Virus record (IMG/VR): IMGVR_UViG_3300021185_002167
Coordinates: 62,001 to 126,000 of that record
DNA length: 64,000 nt
Origin: a virus
Strand: one strand, 5' to 3'
In this document: positions 37,707 through 47,302 of the stretch, piece by piece
Numbering within the stretch: the first letter of the stretch is position 1
How the letters are laid out: each line of letters begins with the position of its first letter
Notes under the pieces: model-generated
What the model was told of the DNA's origin: nothing
Seen by the model: only the letters and a program-made list of their open reading frames with translations
Database searches by the model: none
Position numbers and translations under genes: made by a program

Positions 37707-40228
37707 TGTCATATAAGTCTACATTAACACCTGGCGCGATCGAAGTCGAACAGGGAAGTTTATCTCAAACAAAAGAAGATATACGTATCGATCAATTGAT
37801 ACCTACTGAGATATTATCAGACAAAACTAAACTTAAACAATTCTTAGAAGCTTATTACGCTTTTCAAAACATGGATGAGTTTATATATCAAGAAAATGAA
37901 GACTTTAGTGATATTATTTTAAATAATCAAGCTCAGTTTAGAATACCAGATCCTAAGAATGAAAATAATAGATTCTTTACTGATGAGTCAGGCGCAGATT
38001 CAACTCTTATTTTAACAGCTCCTGATGGTACAACAACAAATATAACGTTAACTGATGTCAATGTAGCAATAACAAACGGTAATGAACTACCAGGTACACT
38101 TGCAACTTCAACATCTGAGATAGGTAAGACATTTACTGTCAATGGATTAGAATCTTATAATAACTATACTGCTAAATTAAATACAATTGTTAAATACTGG
38201 GTAGGTCCTGGACCATCTTATGTAATGAATACAATTGAACAAGCAATGGACATTGATTTAAATGGAGAAAGCTATTTAGAATTAATGCAAAAAGAAATTG
38301 CTGCTACTATTCCAAGAGGAGTAACAGTAAATAAAAGAAATCTTTATAAACAAATAATAGATTTTTATAAGTTAAGAGGATCAGCTGATTCTGTAGAAAT
38401 ATTTTTTAAAATATTATTTAATGATACTGCAGAAGTTGAATTTCCATATGATAAAACATTAATACCTTCAAGTGGTAACTGGGATATTAATCCAGCATTA
38501 TCAAAAGGTGGACAATACTTAGATAATAAAGGATTCTTATCTGATAGTATTAAAGTACAAGATAGTTTAAGATATCAAAAGTTCTCATACCTTATTAAAA
38601 CAGGTAAAAATTTATCTGATTGGGAGCTTGCGTTTGATAGATTAGTACATCCAAGTGGATTTATATACTTTGCTGAGATATTAATATTCTTACAATTAAC
38701 AGGAGCTGTTTTAACAGATGCTTTAACTTTAAGTCGTATGCCAGGTACTCAACCAGGTATTATAGGACCTGAAGATATACCAGTACTTGTTGAAATGTTT
38801 GCTTCATCTTTCTTACCTACAACAACAGCTAAGATACATAAATCAGCTACTGTTTCAGTCGCTTTAAAAACCGGTGTTATTAACAGTGTAACAGTAACAA
38901 GTGGAGGAAGTGGTTATACTTCAGTTCCTACGATTACATCATCTGATTCAGGTACTCCATCAGGGTTTACAACAGCAACATTAACTGCAGCTCTTACAAA
39001 TGGAGCAGTATCAGGAATTACAATAGGTAACGGTGGACAGGATTATAATGTACCAACTCTCTCTATTGCAGCTCCAACAGCAATTACATTTGATGGAAGC
39101 GAAGCCGAGGTATTAGCACAAGGTATTGTTAATATTGCAGACGATACAATTAAACTTACAAGTGCACAACAAGCTGTTTTACCAGTTAATTCAATAGTTA
39201 CATATAGCTCAGGTGCAGGTGGAGCAATTTCTGGATTAGTAAGTGGCACTCAATATAGAATACATACATCTACTGGAAGTAAAGTTAAATTAAAAGCTTT
39301 AAGTGGATCTGAATCAGTAATTGATATTACGGGTGTAGGTTCAGGTACAGATCATTCATTCACCGGTGAAACAGCTACAGCAACAGCAACAAAACTTGAC
39401 GGAGCTTTACAAAGTATAGAAATAGTAGAGCCAGGATTCGGTTATTCATCAACACCTGCTATTACATTTAGTGGTATAGACGTTGAAGGCGAAACCGGTG
39501 TTGCTCCAGTAGTAAGTATTGGTATTGATTCAAATGGAAGATTAGATATTGATAATATTGTTATAACATCTGAAGGTTCTAATTGGTCTTCACTCTTTGG
39601 TACTGTTGCAGGAAATACAAATGCAGGTTCAATTGCAGATGTTGAATTTATAAACACTGCTAATAAAAACTATTCTTCGGCGCCAACAATAATATTTCCA
39701 GAGCCACAAGCAAAAGATGCAGATGGTATTTTATTAAGTACAAACGTATTAGCTGAAGCAACATTTAGTTTAAATTCTGATGGAGAAATAAGTGGTGTTA
39801 CAATAACACAAGCTGGTTCAGGCTATATATTAGACCCAATTGTAAGATTAGGAAGTACTTTAAATAGTGAAGCAAGAGTACCTAATCTTAAACATATAAC
39901 TGAAATTAATTGTAATCATAATCATGTTGATACATTAATAACAGAAGTTAAAACAAATCCGCTTCAAACAGCTGGTTCAATAATGACTTCAACAAGTAAT
40001 GCAGATAAATTCTTACCAGAGCATACAGTAAAGGTTGTAAATCCTAATTTTAGAACCATTATAAATAATAATTACATACAAAGGAAAGGCACAGATAGTT
40101 TCTATAATACATCTAGGCTTTATAATACTAATCAATCAATTGAGTTTTTAGGCAACAAAACGTTACAAACTATTGACTCAACTGATATAAATAACTATAA
40201 TACAAGTACATTTGTACACATAGAATAA
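37706..40228 (+). CDS. Baseplate wedge gp7-like protein with GxGY repeat domains
   Basis: This is an 840-residue protein in the gp7 position (after gp6, before gp8). The N-terminal ~340 residues are family-specific (LTPGAIEVEQGSLSQTKEDI, YYAFQNMDEFIYQENEDFSD, FYKLRGSADSVEIFFKILF). The rest holds repeats of the form V-x-V-x5-GxGY-x3-P (GGSGYTSVPTI, GGQDYNVPTLS, PGFGYSSTPAI, AGSGYILDPIV), separated by Gly/Thr/Ala-rich strands, plus an insert near residues 475-560. It ends with HNHVDTLITEVKTN and a Tyr/Asn-rich tail. It shows no clear sequence likeness to T4 gp7 by eye; the call rests on order and on marine relatives. Confidence 0.7.
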   Translation: MSYKSTLTPGAIEVEQGSLSQTKEDIRIDQLIPTEILSDKTKLKQFLEAYYAFQNMDEFIYQENEDFSDIILNNQAQFRIPDPKNENNRFFTDESGADSTLILTAPDGTTTNITLTDVNVAITNGNELPGTLATSTSEIGKTFTVNGLESYNNYTAKLNTIVKYWVGPGPSYVMNTIEQAMDIDLNGESYLELMQKEIAATIPRGVTVNKRNLYKQIIDFYKLRGSADSVEIFFKILFNDTAEVEFPYDKTLIPSSGNWDINPALSKGGQYLDNKGFLSDSIKVQDSLRYQKFSYLIKTGKNLSDWELAFDRLVHPSGFIYFAEILIFLQLTGAVLTDALTLSRMPGTQPGIIGPEDIPVLVEMFASSFLPTTTAKIHKSATVSVALKTGVINSVTVTSGGSGYTSVPTITSSDSGTPSGFTTATLTAALTNGAVSGITIGNGGQDYNVPTLSIAAPTAITFDGSEAEVLAQGIVNIADDTIKLTSAQQAVLPVNSIVTYSSGAGGAISGLVSGTQYRIHTSTGSKVKLKALSGSESVIDITGVGSGTDHSFTGETATATATKLDGALQSIEIVEPGFGYSSTPAITFSGIDVEGETGVAPVVSIGIDSNGRLDIDNIVITSEGSNWSSLFGTVAGNTNAGSIADVEFINTANKNYSSAPTIIFPEPQAKDADGILLSTNVLAEATFSLNSDGEISGVTITQAGSGYILDPIVRLGSTLNSEARVPNLKHITEINCNHNHVDTLITEVKTNPLQTAGSIMTSTSNADKFLPEHTVKVVNPNFRTIINNNYIQRKGTDSFYNTSRLYNTNQSIEFLGNKTLQTIDSTDINNYNTSTFVHIE

Positions 40229-40244
40229 CAACGAGAGAAGCAGC

Positions 40245-41831
40245 ATGCCAGCAATAGTAACATCAAATTTTAGAACTTTAAACGCTCAACACTTTAAAGA
40301 CCAAGTAGACGGTTCAAGTGTTTATGTATCAATAGGTAAATCAGACGTATGGTCGTTAACGACTTCAGATACAACTGATACAACACCATTTACTCCGGGC
40401 GATAACTTAGATAATTTAGGAGAAGCAAGAGCAAACCTAATCGGTATGAAAAAGATTGTAGCAACTGATATTGCTCATGTAGTTCCAAGACATACTTGGA
40501 CATCAGGAAATTCATACTATGCATGGGATTCAGATGACGCTGGTATTTTTGATAAAGCGTTCTATATCGTAACATCAGAATTTAAAGTTTATAAATGTAT
40601 TAAGGCAGGCGGTGGAGCTTCAAGCATTCAGCCAACTCAAACATTAACTGCTCCAACAGCAGAATCAGATGGTTATACATGGAAATATATGTATACTATC
40701 TCAGTAGCTGACGCTGAAAAATTCTTAACAAATAGTTATATGCCAGTTAAAACCGTTTCTTTAGGTGGAAGTGGAACAGTTTCAGTAAGTACAAGTTCAG
40801 CAACTCTTGTAACACTTACAGAAACTAACTTCAAAATTAATACCGGTATGACAGTAACAGGTTCTAATATATCAGGAACTCCAACTGTTTCAGCAATCAA
40901 TGGTTCAGTTCTTACTTTATCAACAGCTCAAACTTTAACAGCAGCAGATATACTTACATTTGCATATGCTCAAAATAGCGACGCAGAAGCTGTATTAAGT
41001 GAAGCAGATTATGCTCAATACTTAAACCAAAAAGCTTCAAAAGATTTATCAACTGCAGGTGGAGTTGAAAGAATCGAAGTAACAGCTGGTGGAACTGGAT
41101 ATACATCAGCGCCAACAGTAACAATAAGTGGTGATGGTACTGGTGCAACAGGAACAGCAGTTTTATCTGGTACTACTCTTGCATCTGTAACAGTTAATAA
41201 TAAAGGTACTAATTATAGCGTACTCGATATTACTTTTTCTGGAGGCGGCGGTTCAGACGCTGGAGCAAGAGGAGTTATAACTCCTAAAGGCGGACATGGT
41301 GTTGACCCAGTAAGAGAACTTGGTGCATTCTTCATGTCATTAAACTCTAAGTTAGATGGTAATGATGGTGGTGATTTAACAGTAGGTAATGATTTTAGAC
41401 AAATTATGTTATTTAATCAGCCAAGAGTTTATAACGCTACTCCACTTGCAGGTAATATTGCAACAGCTGATACTTTAAAAGCAACTTCTTATTTAGATCT
41501 CGCTGTCACAGCAGACGCTGCAGCTTATACAGTTGATGAATTAGTAGTAGGACAAACATCAGGTGCTCAAGCATATGTAGTAGAAATAGACGCATCTAAT
41601 GGTTATCTTAGATATCATCAAAATGATAAAACAGGATATAAAGTATTTACAGATGGAGAAGATGTTGTTGGTCAAACTAGTTCAAAAACAGGAGCTCTTG
41701 CTTCATCAAACGCAGTAGGTAATCCAGAGGTTGATAGATCTTCAGGCGAAATTCTTTTCTTAGAAAACAGAGACCCTATTAGCAGAACCACAACACAGAT
41801 TGAAGATATAAAAGTAATTATAGAATTCTAA
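40245..41831 (+). CDS. 8: Baseplate wedge protein gp8 (enlarged)
   Basis: This is a 528-residue gp8. The N-terminus AIVTSNFRTLNAQHFKDQV, VYVSIGKSDVWSL, AHVVPRHTWTSGN and the C-terminus FLENRDPISRTTTQIEDIKVI match the ends of T4 gp8 (334 residues; IVTSKFRT..., MENRPPIIMAMDQTEEINIL). The additional ~190 residues are inserted repeat modules, GGTGYTSAPTVTISGDGTG and VVGQTSGAQAYVVEID, also found in gp7-like, gp53 and gp10-type proteins. gp8 links the inner and outer baseplate rings. Confidence 0.87.
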   Translation: MPAIVTSNFRTLNAQHFKDQVDGSSVYVSIGKSDVWSLTTSDTTDTTPFTPGDNLDNLGEARANLIGMKKIVATDIAHVVPRHTWTSGNSYYAWDSDDAGIFDKAFYIVTSEFKVYKCIKAGGGASSIQPTQTLTAPTAESDGYTWKYMYTISVADAEKFLTNSYMPVKTVSLGGSGTVSVSTSSATLVTLTETNFKINTGMTVTGSNISGTPTVSAINGSVLTLSTAQTLTAADILTFAYAQNSDAEAVLSEADYAQYLNQKASKDLSTAGGVERIEVTAGGTGYTSAPTVTISGDGTGATGTAVLSGTTLASVTVNNKGTNYSVLDITFSGGGGSDAGARGVITPKGGHGVDPVRELGAFFMSLNSKLDGNDGGDLTVGNDFRQIMLFNQPRVYNATPLAGNIATADTLKATSYLDLAVTADAAAYTVDELVVGQTSGAQAYVVEIDASNGYLRYHQNDKTGYKVFTDGEDVVGQTSSKTGALASSNAVGNPEVDRSSGEILFLENRDPISRTTTQIEDIKVIIEF

Positions 41832-41839
41832 TATAAATA
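41832..41839 (+). promoter_or_regulatory. Late promoter box TATAAATA
   Basis: An exact late box directly after the gp8 stop, 19 nt before ATG 41859, with GGAAGAGAG as ribosome site between them. Confidence 0.75.
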
Positions 41840-41858
41840 ATATTAGGAAGAGAGATTT

Positions 41859-44800
41859 ATGACAACAACAGTAGTAAAAAATTATAGTATAGCCCCGTAT
41901 TACGATGACTTTGATGAAACAAAGAATTATCATCGTATACTTTTTAGACCTGGCTATTCAGTTCAAGCAAGAGAGCTTACTCAATTACAAACAGCATTAC
42001 AAGCTCAAATTGATCGATATGGTCAATTCGCGTTTAAAGATGGTTCAAGAGTTGTAAATGGTAAAGTTACATTAAATGTACAGTACGATTTTATAAAAAT
42101 AGAATCATCATTTACTCATAGTACTGCTGGAGCTTTAAACGCAGATAACTATTTATCAGAATTTGTAGGTACTACTATTACTGGTGCTACAACCGGAGTA
42201 ACTGCTACAGTTGTAGAAGTTATTGCAGCAGGTGGTTCAGATCCAGCTACTTTATATTTAAAATATACAAACTCAGGTACTAATAATACCACATCAACTT
42301 TTTCAGCTGGTGAAGAGTTAAGTTCCGATGCAGGTACAGTAAGATATGGTAAAGTTGGTGGAGGCTCTGGGTCTTCAATATCAAATCCTACAGGTCAAGG
42401 TTCATCTATTAATATAGAAGAAGGTGTATACTTTATAGCAGGTACATTTGCATATGTTCCAGCTGGTTCATTAATATTAGACAAATATACAAATACACCT
42501 AACTATATTATTGGTTTAAAAGTTACTGAATCTGTTGTTGATTCAACTACAGATACTACTTTACTTGATAACGCTCAAGGCGTTCCAAATACTGCGGCTC
42601 CAGGCGCAACAAGATATAAAATTGCTACAACACTTATTAAAGAGTCTTTAAACTTTTCTTCAAGAACTGAAGATAGTTATATTACTCTTGTTGTTATAGA
42701 AGACGGAAAAACATCAGTAGATAAAACAGATAAAACTGGAGATACTGAGTTAACAGAAAGATTAGCAAGAAGAACATTCGAAGAATCAGGCGACTATGTT
42801 GTAGAACCTTTTCAAATACAAAAGAGAGAGTATCTTAATGATGGTACTAATGATGGTTATAGAACAACAGCCGAAATAATAGCTGATGGAGATGCAGCTA
42901 ATACAAGCGCTGCTACAACATTCGGTAATGATAGATTAGCAATTGGTGTTGACCCATCAGTAGCTTATGTTAAAGGATTTAGAGTTCAAAACAATACAAC
43001 TAAAAATGTTATCGTAGAAAAGCCAAGAGGCGCAAATGCTACTAATAACGTTAATGTTGCAACAACAAGTATACCGGTAGGTAACTATGTTAAATTAACA
43101 CCTTCAACTGTAAAAGGTATGCCAGATGTTAATGATTTTTCAACTTTAAATTTACATAACGCAACAGGACAAGGTGGTTCAGTTGTTGGTACTGCAAGAG
43201 CAAGGTCAATAGAATATGTAGGCACAGAATTAAGACTGTACTTATTTGATATTAATATGACCTCAGGAACATTTAGTGCAGTACGAAGTATAGAACAAGC
43301 TGATTCAGGACAAGCATTTATTGGTGATTTAGCTTTAGCTGGTAATTTATTTGATGTTGGTAATAATGGATTAGTATTTAAACTTCCATATTCAGCTGTT
43401 AAAACTCTTTACACAGCCGCAAACGCAGCAGTTGTAGATACTGTATATGTTGTAAAACAATTATTTGAAACAAGTGGGTCAACTATTAGTATTGCTTCTG
43501 GACAAGGTACATTTATTAATACATCAACGATCACAGCTTCACTCGGAACAGGAGTTATTGATGTAACCCCAACAATATCATCAGGTAGTGACGGTTCTAC
43601 ATCATTAACATTTAGTGATGTCAGTGGAGTTGCACCGGGTTCAGCTGAACTTAAGGTTATGGCAGACGTCCAGAAAAACCTTTTACATAAAACAAAAACA
43701 AGAACAAATAACTCTACTAAAACAGGAGCTCTTTCAGGTGGTTCATTAAGTTTAGGTAAAGCAGATATTATAAGAATTGTTTCAGTCGTTGATGCTCAAT
43801 CAGTAGATATTACAGAAAGATTTACATTAGATAATGGTCAAAGAGATAACTTCTATGACATTGGTAAAATAAGTCTTAAGCCAGGATTCTCTACTCCATC
43901 TGGTAACATAGTAGTTACATTTGATTTTTATGAGCATGGTTCAGGTGATTACTTTACAGTTGATTCATATCCAACAGCTGATTATGATACAATTCCTGCA
44001 TTTAGTAGTCAACAAGGTCTTGTACAATTAAGAGATTGTTTAGACTTTAGACCAAGAAAAGCAGATGCAGCAGATAACTTTACTGCAACTGGATCTTCAA
44101 ATCCACAGCCACCTAAACCAGGTCATGCTGCAATTGCTGAAGTTACTCATTACATGCCAAGAATCGATAAACTCTATATTACACGTAGAGGCGAATTCAA
44201 AACAGAAATTGGTGTACCAAGTTTAAATCCTAAAGCTCCAGAAACTCCTGAAGATGCTATGGGTATATACAACTTAAAATTAAATCCTTACGTATATACT
44301 ATCGATGATGTTAAACCAGAAATTATAGACAATCGAAGATATACAATGAGAGATATCGGTTCTCTAGATAAAAGAATTAAGAACCTAGAATATTATACAT
44401 CTTTATCATTATTAGAACAAAGTGCAGCTGATATAGAATTATATGATAGTGGTGGATTCTCAAGATTAAAAAATGGATTTATAGTAGATGGATTTAAAGG
44501 ACATAACATAGCAGATTCAAGTAATCCAGACTATTCAGCATCAATTGATAAAACAAATGGTTTATTAAGACCTAAGTTTGATGAAAGAAATGCTAACTTA
44601 GTAAGAAAAGCAAGTGACTCAGGAACAGCAGTTAAAAACGGCTCAATAGTTACTATGCCTCATACATCTACAAACTATATTAATCAGCCATATTCATCAT
44701 TTGCTTCAAATGTAAATCCATATAACGTATTTAGTTGGGCAGGTACAATAGAGCTTTCTCCAGAAGGAGACGAATGGAAAGAGACAGACGTAAGACCTAA

Positions 44801-47090
44801 TGTTATTATTGATGATTCATCAGCATACGAACAGTTTGCTCAAATGGCAGAAGAAGCAGGTATTCTAGGAACAGTTTGGAACGAATGGGAAACAAACTGG
44901 ACTGGAGTTGAAGTCGATTCTGATACAAGAGAAACAGGTAATAGAGTAGACCTAAGAGGAAGAGGATTAGCTGTAGAAGAAGGATTCTTTGGATTAGGTA
45001 CTGGTAGATTAGGCGTAAGTCAAACAACTACAACTACAAGAACAACAACTCAAAATCAATCAAGATCAGGTTTAAGAACTGATTTAGCATTTGATACAGT
45101 ACAAAGAACAGATGGAACAAGAGTTGTTGAAGTTAACTTTGTACCATTTATCAGATCAAGAAAAGTATTCTTTAAAGCTCAGCTTTTAAAACCAGGTACA
45201 CAGGTTTATGCATTCTTTGATAGCGTAAACGTTACAGATTTCTGCGCAGAAGAAAGCTTTACAGAATTCTCAGATCAAACAAATGTAGATACATTTGAAG
45301 GAACAACAGTACATCCATCAAATGGCAATTTAATTACAGACGCTTCGGGCATAGTGGAAGGTTCGTTTATCATACCAAGAAATGCCGCGCTTAAGTTCCA
45401 AACTGGTGTAAGAGAATTTAGACTTACAGACAGTTCTACAAACAATAAGGATAGCGAAACAACCTATGCCGAAGCTCAGTATCATGCTCAAGGATTATTA
45501 GAATCAGTAGAAAGTAGAGTAGTATCAACAAAGGTTCCAAGATTAGTTCAATCAGAATTAAACGATGATAGAACTATAGTAGATAGTCAAGTATCTGAAA
45601 CAACTGAATGGGTAGATCCATTAGCAGAAACTATTCTTATTGATAAGCAAGGTGGTATCTTTGCAAAATCAGTTGACTTATTCTTTAAAACAAAAGATAC
45701 ATCAATACCAGTAAGAGTTACTTTAAGAACAACTCAAAATGGTACACCAACACAAAGAATCGTTCCAGGAGCTGATAAGATTTTATATCCATCATCAGTT
45801 AACGTATCAGCTGATGCATCAACAGCAACAAACTTTGCTTTCGACTATCCAGTTTATTTAGCTCAGGATACTGAATATGCAATAGTAATTACATCTCAAT
45901 GTGATAACTATGAAGTATATGTAGCTGAAATGGGTGGATTTGATTTAACAAATACCGCTGAAAGAATTACAAAACAACCATACGGTGGTGTATTCTTTAC
46001 ATCTCAAAATGCTTCAACATGGACTCCAGAACAAAGTAAAGATCTTAAGTTTAAATTAAACAGAGCTTCATTTACTGGTTCATCTGCTGAAATCACATTA
46101 GTTAATGATATATTACCAGTACGTAAACTCGTAGGTAATCCACTCTCAACAACAAGTGGTTCTAAAGTAATTACAGTTACTCATAAAAATCATGGTATGC
46201 ATGATTCAACATCTAAAGTAACAATAGATGGCGCAGCAACTACTAACGGTATTACAGGCAGTGATATTGATGGTACATATACAATAAGCAATATTACTCA
46301 TGATAGTTATTCAATTACTGCAACTGGTAGTAATAATGCTTCAGCCACAGGAGCAGGTGGTGGTTCATCTGTAACAGCAACTGAAAATAGACATATTGAT
46401 GTCATGTATCCAGTGCTTCAAAACTTACAAATACCTGGTACATCTCTTAGATTCTTTGCTACAATTTATAGCTCACAAAGTATCGATGGTTCAGAAGCAG
46501 CTCATCAGCCATCAAATGAATTTGAAATATTACCAAATAAAAACTATGTATTTGATGCTCCAAAAATGATTGGTTCTTCAATACAAGAATCAAACAATAT
46601 GAGTGGTAATAAGTCTCTTTCAATAAGATGCGTACTTAGTACAACAAACGAAGCTTTATCTCCTGTAATAGACATGAACAGAGCTTCAGTCCATACAATA
46701 CAAAACATAGTAAGTTCAAACGGTGGATCTGAAGCAGTAACTTCAGGCGGAGCAGAACTTACAAGATATATTACTAAAAAGGTAGAACTTAATGAAGAAG
46801 CAGATACTGCAACTATTTTCTTAAATGCAAGTAGACCAGGTTCAGCAAATATAGATTTATACTATAGAACATTAGAAGGTGGTTCATCTTCAAACATTAA
46901 TGATGTAGCATTTGTTGCGGCTTCTCCAGTAGAATCTATACCAGTTAATGAAACTGGTTTTTCTGAAGTAAGATACGATATAGACCCAACAGGTAGTTTT
47001 GGTACTATACAGTTTAAAATAGTATTACGTTCAACAGTATCTTCTACTCCACCAAGAATAAAAGATTTTAGAGCAATCTGTGCAACATAG
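41859..47090 (+). CDS. Giant baseplate/fibre-adaptor protein (DUF4815, gp10-type)
   Basis: This 1743-residue protein is the largest in the window. The N-terminus, APYYDDFDETKNYHRILFRP and GYSVQARELTQLQTALQAQI, is the DUF4815 signature of phage adaptor/baseplate proteins. The middle includes SYPTADYDTIPAFSSQQGLV and LRDCLDFRPRKADAADN, then RRYTMRDIGSLDKRIKNLE and a coiled-coil-like part. The last third is beta-rich (FFKAQLLKPGTQVYAFFDSV). Inserted modules of the ATSGA/ATTG type (ITGATTGVTATVVEV) and an HKNHGMHD module occur. In marine T4-like phages this position corresponds to gp10, which holds the tail fibres. The fibre array follows directly. Confidence 0.8.
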   Translation: MTTTVVKNYSIAPYYDDFDETKNYHRILFRPGYSVQARELTQLQTALQAQIDRYGQFAFKDGSRVVNGKVTLNVQYDFIKIESSFTHSTAGALNADNYLSEFVGTTITGATTGVTATVVEVIAAGGSDPATLYLKYTNSGTNNTTSTFSAGEELSSDAGTVRYGKVGGGSGSSISNPTGQGSSINIEEGVYFIAGTFAYVPAGSLILDKYTNTPNYIIGLKVTESVVDSTTDTTLLDNAQGVPNTAAPGATRYKIATTLIKESLNFSSRTEDSYITLVVIEDGKTSVDKTDKTGDTELTERLARRTFEESGDYVVEPFQIQKREYLNDGTNDGYRTTAEIIADGDAANTSAATTFGNDRLAIGVDPSVAYVKGFRVQNNTTKNVIVEKPRGANATNNVNVATTSIPVGNYVKLTPSTVKGMPDVNDFSTLNLHNATGQGGSVVGTARARSIEYVGTELRLYLFDINMTSGTFSAVRSIEQADSGQAFIGDLALAGNLFDVGNNGLVFKLPYSAVKTLYTAANAAVVDTVYVVKQLFETSGSTISIASGQGTFINTSTITASLGTGVIDVTPTISSGSDGSTSLTFSDVSGVAPGSAELKVMADVQKNLLHKTKTRTNNSTKTGALSGGSLSLGKADIIRIVSVVDAQSVDITERFTLDNGQRDNFYDIGKISLKPGFSTPSGNIVVTFDFYEHGSGDYFTVDSYPTADYDTIPAFSSQQGLVQLRDCLDFRPRKADAADNFTATGSSNPQPPKPGHAAIAEVTHYMPRIDKLYITRRGEFKTEIGVPSLNPKAPETPEDAMGIYNLKLNPYVYTIDDVKPEIIDNRRYTMRDIGSLDKRIKNLEYYTSLSLLEQSAADIELYDSGGFSRLKNGFIVDGFKGHNIADSSNPDYSASIDKTNGLLRPKFDERNANLVRKASDSGTAVKNGSIVTMPHTSTNYINQPYSSFASNVNPYNVFSWAGTIELSPEGDEWKETDVRPNVIIDDSSAYEQFAQMAEEAGILGTVWNEWETNWTGVEVDSDTRETGNRVDLRGRGLAVEEGFFGLGTGRLGVSQTTTTTRTTTQNQSRSGLRTDLAFDTVQRTDGTRVVEVNFVPFIRSRKVFFKAQLLKPGTQVYAFFDSVNVTDFCAEESFTEFSDQTNVDTFEGTTVHPSNGNLITDASGIVEGSFIIPRNAALKFQTGVREFRLTDSSTNNKDSETTYAEAQYHAQGLLESVESRVVSTKVPRLVQSELNDDRTIVDSQVSETTEWVDPLAETILIDKQGGIFAKSVDLFFKTKDTSIPVRVTLRTTQNGTPTQRIVPGADKILYPSSVNVSADASTATNFAFDYPVYLAQDTEYAIVITSQCDNYEVYVAEMGGFDLTNTAERITKQPYGGVFFTSQNASTWTPEQSKDLKFKLNRASFTGSSAEITLVNDILPVRKLVGNPLSTTSGSKVITVTHKNHGMHDSTSKVTIDGAATTNGITGSDIDGTYTISNITHDSYSITATGSNNASATGAGGGSSVTATENRHIDVMYPVLQNLQIPGTSLRFFATIYSSQSIDGSEAAHQPSNEFEILPNKNYVFDAPKMIGSSIQESNNMSGNKSLSIRCVLSTTNEALSPVIDMNRASVHTIQNIVSSNGGSEAVTSGGAELTRYITKKVELNEEADTATIFLNASRPGSANIDLYYRTLEGGSSSNINDVAFVAASPVESIPVNETGFSEVRYDIDPTGSFGTIQFKIVLRSTVSSTPPRIKDFRAICAT

Positions 47091-47098
47091 GAATTATA

Positions 47099-47302
47099 AT
47101 GCCAAATAAGAAAAAAGTAAATGAACTTCCTGATTTTGAAAAAGATACAGTCACGAATGCTGTTATAAATACTAATAGTTCAGCTTTTTCAAATAGAAGA
47201 GAGCAATTAGCTAAGTTAGCAAATAAAGATTCTGAAATCGAAAAAATGAAATCAGATATAGAAGAACTTAAAAAGATTATAAAAAAATTAGGTAGTAAAT
47301 AA
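47099..47302 (+). CDS. Small coiled-coil protein
   Basis: This 67-residue acidic/basic peptide (KKKVNELPDFEKDTVTNAV, then a C-terminal heptad stretch EIEKMKSDIEELKKIIKKL) lies between the adaptor and first fibre. Likely a trimerising or coupling element. Stop overlaps the next ATG (TAATG). Confidence 0.7.
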   Translation: MPNKKKVNELPDFEKDTVTNAVINTNSSAFSNRREQLAKLANKDSEIEKMKSDIEELKKIIKKLGSK

